DNA from: Alcanivorax limicola
GTDB lineage: Bacteria; Pseudomonadota; Gammaproteobacteria; Pseudomonadales; Alcanivoracaceae
DNA: 64,000 nt
Assembly: GCF_019931215.1 (NCBI RefSeq)
Contig: NZ_JAIOUB010000001.1
Location: forward strand, 1,147,955 to 1,211,954
Reading direction: 5' to 3'
The position numbers were made by a program, and so were the translations under genes. Every line of letters starts with the position of its first letter. Position 1 is the stretch's first letter. This document shows, one piece after another, positions 39,254 to 46,650 of this stretch. Below the pieces are notes generated by a model that searched no databases, was not told where the DNA came from, and saw nothing but the letters and a program-made list of their open reading frames with translations.

Positions 39254-40024
39254 TCAAACGTTTAACTTTGACCTAACTCTTTCCCATCTCTGTGTTAATT
39301 CTCGGTTCATATTATTGAAAACCTTTGTCGAAAGCTTTACTGCGGCACTAGCTTTTGCAGCTTCATACTCGGCAAATGAATCTAATATTCCCGCTTCAAC
39401 CAAAGTATTACCAGAATTATGAAGGTATAGAGAATACAGAGCTTCATATACGCGCTCATTTCTAACCCTCAGAATCTCCAACTTTACCCATTTAAATAGA
39501 ATCTCACTAGCAAACAATATTTGCGATACAGCCAAAACCAACCCTAAATCACTTCCTCTGTAGATAGTGACAAAAAGCCAAACCGCAAGATAGCCAAATA
39601 TTTTTACTCTTTCTACAACAAGCATCCGTTCGCATATATGCTTTCCAAAGAATGCATTTTCCATTACGTTAGCCCCCAATTTAAAAATATTGGGATCTAA
39701 TTTGTTATTGTAGTATTTATTGGTTTCCTCATCAGTCAGAGGGATTGAGAGCGCATTTGAGAGAAGTTGTTTCCTTCTCTGTCGCTCAGCAAACGGTATA
39801 AAATAGTATGAGTTCGCGCTAACTGAAAACGCATGCAAAACCACCACCACAAGAAAGAGGGCAGGAACCAATGAAGATAAGAATTCCTGATCTTCTGTCA
39901 GAAGCGGTATGGCTATCGACAGTATAGCGCCGATATAAAAGAGGGTGTTCGAGATATAATCCAAGTTTTTTACCGGATTATAGTACTTATCCAGCTCATC
40001 AATTCGATCGTCTGATTCAGTCAT
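39254..40024 (-). CDS. Four-helix membrane protein, candidate CBASS effector
   Basis: A 256-residue protein with two N-terminal helices (about residues 23-42 and 50-69) and two central helices (about 140-156 and 160-180), separated by a basic segment YYFIPFAERQRRKQLLSNAL. The C-terminal 70 residues are helical and charged. The start at 40024 overlaps the CD-NTase stop by 8 bases, so the two are translationally coupled; a longer frame to 40177 would overlap by 160 bases. In CBASS operons small membrane proteins are activated by the cyclic nucleotide to break the inner membrane. I do not match it to a named effector family, so the role rests on its partner and topology. Confidence 0.7.
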   Translation of the reverse strand: MTESDDRIDELDKYYNPVKNLDYISNTLFYIGAILSIAIPLLTEDQEFLSSLVPALFLVVVVLHAFSVSANSYYFIPFAERQRRKQLLSNALSIPLTDEETNKYYNNKLDPNIFKLGANVMENAFFGKHICERMLVVERVKIFGYLAVWLFVTIYRGSDLGLVLAVSQILFASEILFKWVKLEILRVRNERVYEALYSLYLHNSGNTLVEAGILDSFAEYEAAKASAAVKLSTKVFNNMNRELTQRWERVRSKLNV

Positions 40025-40901
40025 AGTAATAATAGCCCGGAAATCGTCCAGAGAATACTTTATCCCACCATCCAAACGCTTCTCTAATATCACCGGAGCT
40101 TTCAGCGTCCCGCGCTTTTTTAGAACGAATTTTAGCGGTTCGCAACTTAGATAGAGCCGTTTCCTTGTGTGCAGCACTTTTACACGGGGATATAAGTCCG
40201 GAGATTCCTTTGGGGTCCCTTATTGGCGCCAAATCACAGTCATACAATTTTCTCAGAACTGAGTTTACGTCAATTTCATAGAGTATCGATGACTCAGCTT
40301 CCATTAACTTAGTGACCCTGAGCTCGAGATAAAAAGATGATACAGGAACATCATTGTAGTACTTCCATGCTTTAATGAACCTTATTAAAGGCTTAAGCTT
40401 TTTATCAAGCCTATTATTTTGCTCCGTCACGTAGGAGGTGTGGGCTCTAGGGCTGGACTTTATCCAGCCATTACTACCGTCAGGGATGTCGTAAACATTT
40501 ATCCCCTCGTCTGTTTGATATAAAAAATCCGCAGGAATAACCTCAGCTGTATCCCAGGACCCCGACCCGAAATCCAAAACCACAGCCGGCGAATCCACGA
40601 ATATTCTTGTGTTGCGAAACCTACCCTGCAAGCATTCCTTTATTTTACGCAAGGAAACAGAAGAGTTATCATTTAGATTTTCACGCGGGATCGATGCAAA
40701 AAAATCAACGTCACTAAAACCCGATATACTAGTTCCGTTATTTGCAGATCCCGAATAGAACATTTGTTTTAAGTTATAATAAGCTTCAAGGCGACTGGTA
40801 ATTGATGCCTTATGAGAAGTCGCTCCGCCCGATTCATACGATCGTGGAGTCAAGGCACGATGAAAGTCCCTGAAACCTTTATTTACGCTACGAGAAGGCA
40901 C
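40017..40901 (-). CDS. CD-NTase-like nucleotidyltransferase (candidate CBASS synthase)
   Basis: A 294-residue nucleotidyltransferase. The active-site GS motif and paired acids are in GSANNGTSISGFSDVDFF (residues about 51-68) and the third acid in AVVLDFGSG, followed by AEVIPADF. The helical part KPLIRFIKAWKYYND is typical of DncV/cGAS-like (SMODS) enzymes. It starts at GTG with AGGGGGA upstream. Such enzymes make cyclic di- or trinucleotides on phage infection. No Cap2/Cap3 ubiquitin-like or HORMA partners are present, so it would be a type I, two-gene CBASS. The product and clade cannot be told from sequence reading alone. Confidence 0.75.
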   Translation of the reverse strand: MPSRSVNKGFRDFHRALTPRSYESGGATSHKASITSRLEAYYNLKQMFYSGSANNGTSISGFSDVDFFASIPRENLNDNSSVSLRKIKECLQGRFRNTRIFVDSPAVVLDFGSGSWDTAEVIPADFLYQTDEGINVYDIPDGSNGWIKSSPRAHTSYVTEQNNRLDKKLKPLIRFIKAWKYYNDVPVSSFYLELRVTKLMEAESSILYEIDVNSVLRKLYDCDLAPIRDPKGISGLISPCKSAAHKETALSKLRTAKIRSKKARDAESSGDIREAFGWWDKVFSGRFPGYYYYD

Positions 40902-40926
40902 AAATTCCCCCTTGGTATGACTTAAA

Positions 40927-41019
40927 TTCTAACGCCCAGCTTTAGGGCGGACTTGTAGCCGCGAAGCGGCGGAAAGGCCGTCCCAGCCCCGAAGGGGCGA
41001 TAACAGCCGATTGTTAAAT
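40927..41019 (-). other. attC-like recombination site of the 102-residue-protein cassette
   Basis: On the minus strand the site runs from ATTTAAC (41019-41013) to GTTAGAA (40933-40927), 93 bases. It contains internal hairpins GCCGC-GAA-GCGGC and GCCCC-GAA-GGGGC. The first core is the exact complement of GTTAAAT (41342-41336) that begins the cassette. Confidence 0.75.
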
Positions 41020-41021
41020 GC

Positions 41022-41330
41022 TTACTGGCCGCCCAAAAAGTATTGGGCAGCCGTGAAAGCCAAAGCGACTATCGCAATTGCATTTGCCAGAATCGCTTGC
41101 CGTTTAGCTTTTCGTGCTTCACATCCTGACTCCTTGGCTCGCATTTCCATCGCGGCAGCGCGCTCGTTTGCCTCTCGCAAAAGACCTGTCTGCTCGTTCA
41201 GAAGAGACTCCAATTTAATGGATGACTGCCTAGCTCTTTTCTCCAATAACGCCTCCTCCATGGCCTGTTCTCTTATTAGGGCCATGGCCTGATATGCTGA
41301 AGATGCTTTTTGTGAGATATCGTCTTTCAT
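41022..41330 (-). CDS. Coiled-coil protein with C-terminal membrane anchor in an integron cassette
   Basis: A 102-residue protein of unknown function. Residues 1-75 are rich in alanine, glutamate, lysine and arginine and should form a long helix or coiled coil. Residues about 80-98 (ILANAIAIVALAFTAAQYFL) form one membrane helix. The cassette starts at GTTAAAT, six bases before the gene, and ends with an attC directly behind the stop. An upstream integrase or attI would be expected to the right but none is found before alkB. Confidence 0.6.
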   Translation of the reverse strand: MKDDISQKASSAYQAMALIREQAMEEALLEKRARQSSIKLESLLNEQTGLLREANERAAAMEMRAKESGCEARKAKRQAILANAIAIVALAFTAAQYFLGGQ

Positions 41331-41736
41331 ATGTCATTTAACAGGTATTAGGACGCCGGCACACATATCCAATAACGACGCCTGCGGCCTATCACAATTT
41401 ATAAATTTGCATAATTAGAAATAGGCACAAAAAATCAACAGGTTAGAGAGGGCGCTCCAAATTCACACCCCATTCGCGTGACTTCTTCTTTCCCCATTTC
41501 AATAGTACTGTCCAGACCACGATGGCCCTGCTGCATGCTTGCGCACAATTCTGAGAAGCGAGATCAGAACCCCAGACACGCTACCGCCCTACCCGACATC
41601 CCACACATCATCCCATGCGTAGCGAGCATCATTATTTTCCAACGTATTGTTAGCGTTGCGGCAGCACCTCTATCGGGCGCTTGTCCGGCATGCCAGTAAC
41701 CCTGTCCTGATACTGCCCCGCCGGAAATGTGATGGC
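41331..41736. other. Gene-free interval between cassette array and alkB
   Basis: About 400 bases with no convincing gene on either strand. It begins with a cassette core (ATTTAAC, 41336-41342) that marks the first junction. A GTTAGCG at 41649-41655 could be a further core, but no dyad pairs with it. This may be a decayed cassette or attachment region. Confidence 0.5.
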
Positions 41737-41760
41737 AACCCCATACAGCGGTATGGGGTT
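41737..41760 (-). terminator. Perfect hairpin downstream of alkB
   Basis: AACCCCATAC/GTATGGGGTT with a 4-base loop (AGCG) lies 9 bases behind the alkB stop. It has no T-run on the minus side, so it may stabilise the 3' end or terminate weakly. Confidence 0.5.
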
Positions 41761-41768
41761 GCCGGCGT

Positions 41769-42920
41769 TCAGGCAACGATATTGTTGATTCTCGGCCGCT
41801 CGCGGAACAGTTGGTCCATTTCGCCCTGGTAGTAGGCCTCTACGCGGGGGTTCATCACCTTCTTCCACAGGGGTGGGATCAGGGCCAGCACATACATGGC
41901 GGCGTAGCCGCCGGGCAGTTGCGGGCTGTCTTCGTAGTGGCGCAGTACCTGGTAGCGACGTTTGCCGTAGGCGTGGTGGTCGCTGTGGCGTTGCAGCTGG
42001 AACAGGGCCAGGTTGGTGAGGAAGTAGTTGGAGTTCCAGCTGTGTGCCGGGGTGACGCGTTCGTACTTGCCGTTGTCCAGTATGCGGCGGTGCAGGCCGT
42101 AGTGTTCGACGTAGTTGATCACTTCCAGGGTGCTGCCGGCCACCAGGCCCACCAGCAGGAAGAAGACGGCGCCCTGCCAGCCCCAGAGCAGGAAGAACGA
42201 CAGTGCGAACAGGCCGCTGATGGCGTACCACCAGATCAGTTCGTTGTGCACGCTTACGGGGTGTTTGCCTTGGCGCTTGAGGCGCTGGGCTTCCAGTTGC
42301 CAGGCGGTGAGGAAGTTGTGCGCCAGGGCCCGCGGCAGGAAGTGCCAGACGCTCTGGTTGAATTTGGCGGAGGCGCCGTCGTTCGGGGTGGCCACAAACA
42401 CATGGTGGCCACGAATATGCTCCACCTTGAAGCCGGCATAGCAGACGCTGGCGAGCAGCAGGCCGCCGAAGCCGCTCTCGATTTTCGCGTCTTTGTGGAC
42501 CAGCTCATGAGCCAGCACGATGCCGATAGCGCCGCCCAGGGTGCCGATCGAGAGAATCCAGCCGGCCTGGCCCAGCAGGGAGTAGTCGTTGGTGGCAAAG
42601 ATATGCCCGGCGAAATACAGCACCGCCAGCCAGACCGACCCCAGAATAAACGGGAACACGCGGTAGAGGCGCTCCCGGGTCATGGCAGGCACGTCGGTGT
42701 GTTCGTCCGGGTTGCTCGGGTCTTTGCCGACGATGTAGTCGAGCACCGGGACAATGCCAAACACGGTGAAGTAGATCAGCCAGGCCCAGTAGTCCTGGGT
42801 GCCGGACTCGCGGCCCATATAGGCCGCCAGCGGCAGTACGGGCAGGACTGCCAGCCAGAACAGCAGGAAGCCCCACTTCTTGATGCGCATCATGGTGTTG
42901 GGGTCGATATTCTCAAGCAT
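41769..42920 (-). CDS. alkB: Alkane 1-monooxygenase AlkB
   Basis: A 383-residue inner-membrane diiron hydroxylase that oxidises the end of medium-chain n-alkanes to 1-alkanols using rubredoxin electrons. The histidine boxes are visible: HELVHK, HIRGHHVFVATPNDGAS and LQRHSDHHAYGKRRYQ, plus NYVEHYGLHR. Six membrane helices are expected. The start has a purine-rich GGAGACAGACC upstream. No rubredoxin or AlkS-type regulator is nearby, so electron donors must be encoded elsewhere. A perfect FNR/Anr box lies 69 bases upstream. The alcohol formed feeds, after oxidation, into FadBA beta-oxidation. Confidence 0.97.
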   Translation of the reverse strand: MLENIDPNTMMRIKKWGFLLFWLAVLPVLPLAAYMGRESGTQDYWAWLIYFTVFGIVPVLDYIVGKDPSNPDEHTDVPAMTRERLYRVFPFILGSVWLAVLYFAGHIFATNDYSLLGQAGWILSIGTLGGAIGIVLAHELVHKDAKIESGFGGLLLASVCYAGFKVEHIRGHHVFVATPNDGASAKFNQSVWHFLPRALAHNFLTAWQLEAQRLKRQGKHPVSVHNELIWWYAISGLFALSFFLLWGWQGAVFFLLVGLVAGSTLEVINYVEHYGLHRRILDNGKYERVTPAHSWNSNYFLTNLALFQLQRHSDHHAYGKRRYQVLRHYEDSPQLPGGYAAMYVLALIPPLWKKVMNPRVEAYYQGEMDQLFRERPRINNIVA

Positions 42921-42988
42921 GGTCTGTCTCCGGACCGGTCAATGGGATCAATTCGATACCATTGAACAATGTCACGGTTGTTGATGTA

Positions 42989-43002
42989 TTGATCTACATC
43001 AA
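42989..43002. promoter_or_regulatory. FNR/Anr-type box upstream of alkB
   Basis: TTGATCTACATCAA matches TTGAT-N4-ATCAA perfectly. It overlaps a longer dyad at 42980-43003 with 9-base arms (GTTGATGTA/TACATCAAC). It lies 69 bases ahead of the alkB start and just past the stop of the preceding lipoprotein gene, which also runs on the minus strand. Confidence 0.6.
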
Positions 43003-43014
43003 CGGGCGACAGCC

Positions 43015-44748
43015 CTACTCCTCCCTCACCAACACCACATAACGCTGCGTATCACTGGTCGTGCTGTAGCGGTTGGTCTGTCCGCTGCGAATACCCACTA
43101 CCCAGGCGGAGTTGCTGCTGCCGAGGTCAGGGGTCGAGCTCCAGAATGCGCCGTTGCTCAAGCCGCTGCGGAAGACGCTCGTGTCCAGGGCCGGGTTGGC
43201 GCGTTGTTTGTCGATGATGGAGAACAGTTCCTGGATGTTCGGCAGGCGCCAGCCGTCGACGCTGTCGGCGTAGGCCAGAGCGGCCTGCCAGGTAAGGATC
43301 TCCGGGGTGCCGACGCAGTCGCCGTTGTCGAAGGTTTGCCCGGCGGCGCAGCGGCGCCATTGCTGGCCGGTGCGTTGGTGCAGCGCGGTGTCGTCGGAGA
43401 CGGTAAACACAGCTTCGTCCAGGGGGCCGTCTACGGCCTGGCCGCTGACCAGCATCACGGCGCGGGCGCCGTCTTTGTCCCGGTCATAGGTGGTGCTGGA
43501 CAGGAACGACAAAAGCCAGGCGCGGGACGGCGTGGCGGCGGATGAGGTGGCGCTCCACAGGGCGCTGCGGGGCACATTGGGGAAGTGCTCGCCGGGCAGT
43601 GGGCTGCCGCCTGCAGGTTGCGGTGTGCGCGCCTGAATGGCGTGCAGTTCGTGCATGGACGGCAGGCGCCAGTTCTGTTGGCCGCACAGGCCCTCCTGAT
43701 TGACGGCGGCCGCAAAGGCTGCGGTGTCGCAGGCACTGCCGCTGCAGTCGCCGCCATCGATCGCGCCGGCATCGCCGCCGTTGGTGGCGGTGTCGGGGTC
43801 ATGCCAGGTGTAGGTGTTGCCCTGGTGGCGCAAGGCGCCGCTGTGATTGATCTTCGCTTCCCAGAGCAGGCCGGTGACGTTGTCGCGGGTGCAACCCCAT
43901 TGATCGGCGGCGGGGCCCAGGGCGGGTTCGGGTGGGCAATCGCCCTGCCCGGCGGCATCGCCGTTGTGGCAGATGCGGCTGAAGTCGAAGGCGTCCGGAC
44001 CGTCGCCGCTTTTTAACAGGGTGCCGTCCAGTGCTGCGGCCATGCGGCCGAATTCGGCGTCCTGGCCGGGGAAATCGGCCACCGGGCATGGCAGGTCGCG
44101 TTCGCCGTCGGCGGTGCAGGCGGGCACGCCGGTGCCGGGCAATCCGCCCACCGGGGCAAAGAAAGGCGTGGCGCTGGCCTGGTTGCCGGGCAGGCTTTCG
44201 TTGTCGCCGTCAACGTGGGTGACCACAAAATAATATTCGCGGCCGTTCTGCAAGCCGCGCACATGGGCGGGCGGTGCGTCCACGGTGTGACGGTTGTGAT
44301 CGGCGAGTGTACCAATGTCGGCGATGTCGTGAATGGGCTCGCTGGCGACATAGATGTGATAGCTGGCGCCCTGCGGCACGGGGGCCCAGTCAAGGTGCGC
44401 CTGCCCGTCGTAGCCCAGGGCGTCGGCCTCAAGATCGGTGGGCATCGTCATTGCAGCGAAGTGGGCGGTCACCTCGATGTCGGTCTCAACGGCCATGTCC
44501 TGGCGCGTGGCGTCGGTGTTGCCGTCGGACCATTCGGTAAAGCGGTAGCCCGGGTCCGCCACCGCAGTGACGGGCGCGCCATCATCACCGCGTCGTACGG
44601 TCTGCTCGGCAGGGCCTTGTACGTCGCCGTCGTCGGCAGCCAGGTACAGCAGTGTGTAGCTGGGCGTGGAACTGCTACTGCCTCCGCAGCCGGCAGCAAG
44701 AAACAGCGCAGCAAGCAGCCACGTTACGGCAAAACGTCTTGTTGTCAT
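43015..44748 (-). CDS. Lipoprotein with fibronectin-type and DUF1566 domains
   Basis: A 577-residue lipoprotein with lipobox LAAGC (Cys about residue 20) and a GGSSSST linker. An InlB-like repeat follows (PGYRFTEWSDGNTDA), then a fibronectin III-like domain (residues about 110-200), then two DUF1566 (Lcl C-terminal) modules with WGCTRDNVTGLLWEAKI, QNWRLPSMHELHAI and VDGWRLPNIQELFSIID. It is probably surface-exposed and adhesive; the ligand is unknown. The start at 44748 has AGGTGGGG upstream, while a GTG at 44757 is also possible. It ends about 95 bases before alkB. Confidence 0.82.
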   Translation of the reverse strand: MTTRRFAVTWLLAALFLAAGCGGSSSSTPSYTLLYLAADDGDVQGPAEQTVRRGDDGAPVTAVADPGYRFTEWSDGNTDATRQDMAVETDIEVTAHFAAMTMPTDLEADALGYDGQAHLDWAPVPQGASYHIYVASEPIHDIADIGTLADHNRHTVDAPPAHVRGLQNGREYYFVVTHVDGDNESLPGNQASATPFFAPVGGLPGTGVPACTADGERDLPCPVADFPGQDAEFGRMAAALDGTLLKSGDGPDAFDFSRICHNGDAAGQGDCPPEPALGPAADQWGCTRDNVTGLLWEAKINHSGALRHQGNTYTWHDPDTATNGGDAGAIDGGDCSGSACDTAAFAAAVNQEGLCGQQNWRLPSMHELHAIQARTPQPAGGSPLPGEHFPNVPRSALWSATSSAATPSRAWLLSFLSSTTYDRDKDGARAVMLVSGQAVDGPLDEAVFTVSDDTALHQRTGQQWRRCAAGQTFDNGDCVGTPEILTWQAALAYADSVDGWRLPNIQELFSIIDKQRANPALDTSVFRSGLSNGAFWSSTPDLGSSNSAWVVGIRSGQTNRYSTTSDTQRYVVLVREE

Positions 44749-44942
44749 GGACCCCACCTTGTTTTTGACTCTGATTTATTCACAACCGAAAAGGTGTCGG
44801 CGCCTCGCTCCTTCCCCAAGGAGGGCTTTCCCCACGGGCCTGACAAGGCCGCCGCGGTGGGCGCCGACGCAAACACTCTAATGGATGGGAAATGGGGGGA
44901 TTGTGCTCAGACTGACATGGTGGGGTGGTGCTATTTATGACG

Positions 44943-46208
44943 CTAACTGATGCGAAAGTCTTCCGTCAGGGAAGCCCAGTGGCGCGTGAGCACGCGCTTG
45001 TGCGGGTCGTGCATCGGGAGGTCCTTCAGCTGATCGCGCCAGGTCGCACGCGCGCGATCAAGCACGTCGGCCAGTTGCGGCCTGACAGCACGCCACGGCA
45101 CGCCCACCTGTTTTGCCCAGCGCTCAAAATGAGCATAGTCGATCACGCGCCACGATTTCGTTTTGGCGAGATTGAGCGCTGTTTCATGTTCGTCTTCGAT
45201 ATAAGCGCAGGTTGTCACGATGTCATAGGCCGGTGACAAGCCAGGAGTGAATCTGTCTTTGTAGAGCATGCTCCAGTTCTTCAGGTGCGCATCACCATTG
45301 CCCAGGAGGATATTAACCAGCAGTCGCTTTGCGTACTCCTGAATGTCCCTCAGAGGGTCTCCGGAATACGCGTAGATCACCTTGCCGATTTGCTCGTAGT
45401 TGGCCGCGCCGTACTTCTCATGGGGGTACTTCACCAGTATCTGGGCGAAGTCTTCCATATGGACACGGTTGCCGCCTTCCCGGTCGAAGCGCCGAATGGC
45501 GAAGGCCTGCGTCTCTGCAGGTAAGCTGATGTCGGGAAGGCTCTCCAGATCATCGAGCTCAACCAGCCTGATCTCGGGCACATCGATACCGACGGAACGG
45601 GCCAGGCTCATCGCGGTGAATTCGTTTTGCGGCACGTAGCGGTGTGTGGTTGAGGGTGTTTTGATGATCCAGTCGCCCAGTTCGCCCGGAGACGCCAGAT
45701 TGAACCTTCCGTCTTTGGCTTTCATGGAAAACTTCATCTGTACGCCGGCCAGTGAAAATTTTCGGGCGCCGGAGGGGCGCTTGAAGCGCACTGGCCTGGG
45801 GCTCCCGAAAGCACCCAGCAACTCAGCCGGGATATCATCAGGCTCCACCACCTGCGCCACGATGGCGCCCGGCAAATCTTCACCCAGCCAGGCAAACATC
45901 GGAAATTCGTTATCGGGATGAATCTTGAGGCTCCCCGCCACAAACTCTTTCAGCGCCCCTTCTGGTAGCAAGTTGGACAGAACAGGGTGGAGCCGCTGCT
46001 TTTTAACCCAGGGTTCGGCCAGCAGCTTCCCCGCGTTCGGGAAGTTCGGGTGTGTCACCAGGCTGAAGGTGGGCCGGGCCGGGTTTGACCGGTACGCCTG
46101 ATCAAACACCAGTATATTCTGCCCGTTGCCGAAGCCTGTCAGATAGCCGACCAGCTCGTCGTGCAGTGTGAGTTTCAGAACCCGTGCTTCTGCCCGCGCG
46201 CCGCTCAT
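44943..46208 (-). CDS. hipA: HipA-family serine/threonine kinase toxin
   Basis: A 421-residue kinase-like toxin. The HipA N-terminal subdomain 1 is followed by the kinase core; the catalytic loop is NGDAHLKNWSMLY (near residue 300) and the metal site PAYDIVTT. In the known family HipA phosphorylates GltX and causes growth arrest. It is coupled to hipB by a 4-base ATGA overlap. Regulation by HipB at a four-half-site operator is likely. Confidence 0.93.
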   Translation of the reverse strand: MSGARAEARVLKLTLHDELVGYLTGFGNGQNILVFDQAYRSNPARPTFSLVTHPNFPNAGKLLAEPWVKKQRLHPVLSNLLPEGALKEFVAGSLKIHPDNEFPMFAWLGEDLPGAIVAQVVEPDDIPAELLGAFGSPRPVRFKRPSGARKFSLAGVQMKFSMKAKDGRFNLASPGELGDWIIKTPSTTHRYVPQNEFTAMSLARSVGIDVPEIRLVELDDLESLPDISLPAETQAFAIRRFDREGGNRVHMEDFAQILVKYPHEKYGAANYEQIGKVIYAYSGDPLRDIQEYAKRLLVNILLGNGDAHLKNWSMLYKDRFTPGLSPAYDIVTTCAYIEDEHETALNLAKTKSWRVIDYAHFERWAKQVGVPWRAVRPQLADVLDRARATWRDQLKDLPMHDPHKRVLTRHWASLTEDFRIS

Positions 46209-46525
46209 TCGACATCCCCGAGGATGTCGCGCCAGGGATCATCATAAAGGGGTGAATCTTCCGCAACGCCCACTGCGTCGTGCGTATTTGCGCCAAGCAG
46301 CTGCCGAACCAGGCCGAGCTTTTCTCTGGGAATCAGTACCAGCTCCGATTGCAGCCCCTTGGCCATCAGCTCCAGCGTGTCGAGCCGGGGATTCCCCTTC
46401 TGCTCGAGCCTCTGATACTGCTGCCGGCTCATCCCGACACGCGTCGCCATGTCCTCCTGCCGAAAGCCCATGGCCTTACGTTTGGCCTTCATTTGTGACA
46501 GCAGAGCACTCACAAAGCACCTCAT
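46205..46525 (-). CDS. hipB: HipB-type XRE-family antitoxin
   Basis: A 106-residue DNA-binding antitoxin with an XRE helix-turn-helix (GFRQEDMATRVGMSRQQYQR, residues about 20-40). It neutralises HipA and represses the operon. The start at 46525 lies inside the outer arm of the operator and has GGAAAAAAG upstream; a start at residue 12 (46492) is also possible. Confidence 0.9.
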   Translation of the reverse strand: MRCFVSALLSQMKAKRKAMGFRQEDMATRVGMSRQQYQRLEQKGNPRLDTLELMAKGLQSELVLIPREKLGLVRQLLGANTHDAVGVAEDSPLYDDPWRDILGDVE

Positions 46526-46594
46526 AAGTTTCTTTTTTCCTTAAAGCATCATACTGGATGCTTTAAGGGATATTTACAACTTATGAGATGCTTT
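46516..46594. promoter_or_regulatory. hipBA operator with two nested dyads
   Basis: The inner dyad CCTTAAAGCATC/GATGCTTTAAGG (46539-46567) and the outer arms AAGCACCTCATAAGTT (46516-46531) and AACTTATGAGATGCTT (46577-46592) give four copies of an AAGCAYC half-site. One outer arm covers the hipB start codon, which fits autorepression. Confidence 0.65.
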
Positions 46595-46650
46595 TAGTGT
46601 GAGATTGGTGGTGCGCTCGCCCGAGAGCAGCAACGCGCACCCCCTGTTAC

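Noticed and set aside
41649-41655. GTTAGCG as a fifth integron core site
   Set aside because: No partner core or inverted-repeat structure is found within the normal attC length.
41478-41699. A 73-codon open frame between the cassette array and alkB
   Set aside because: There is no ribosome binding site, family resemblance or coding-like composition.
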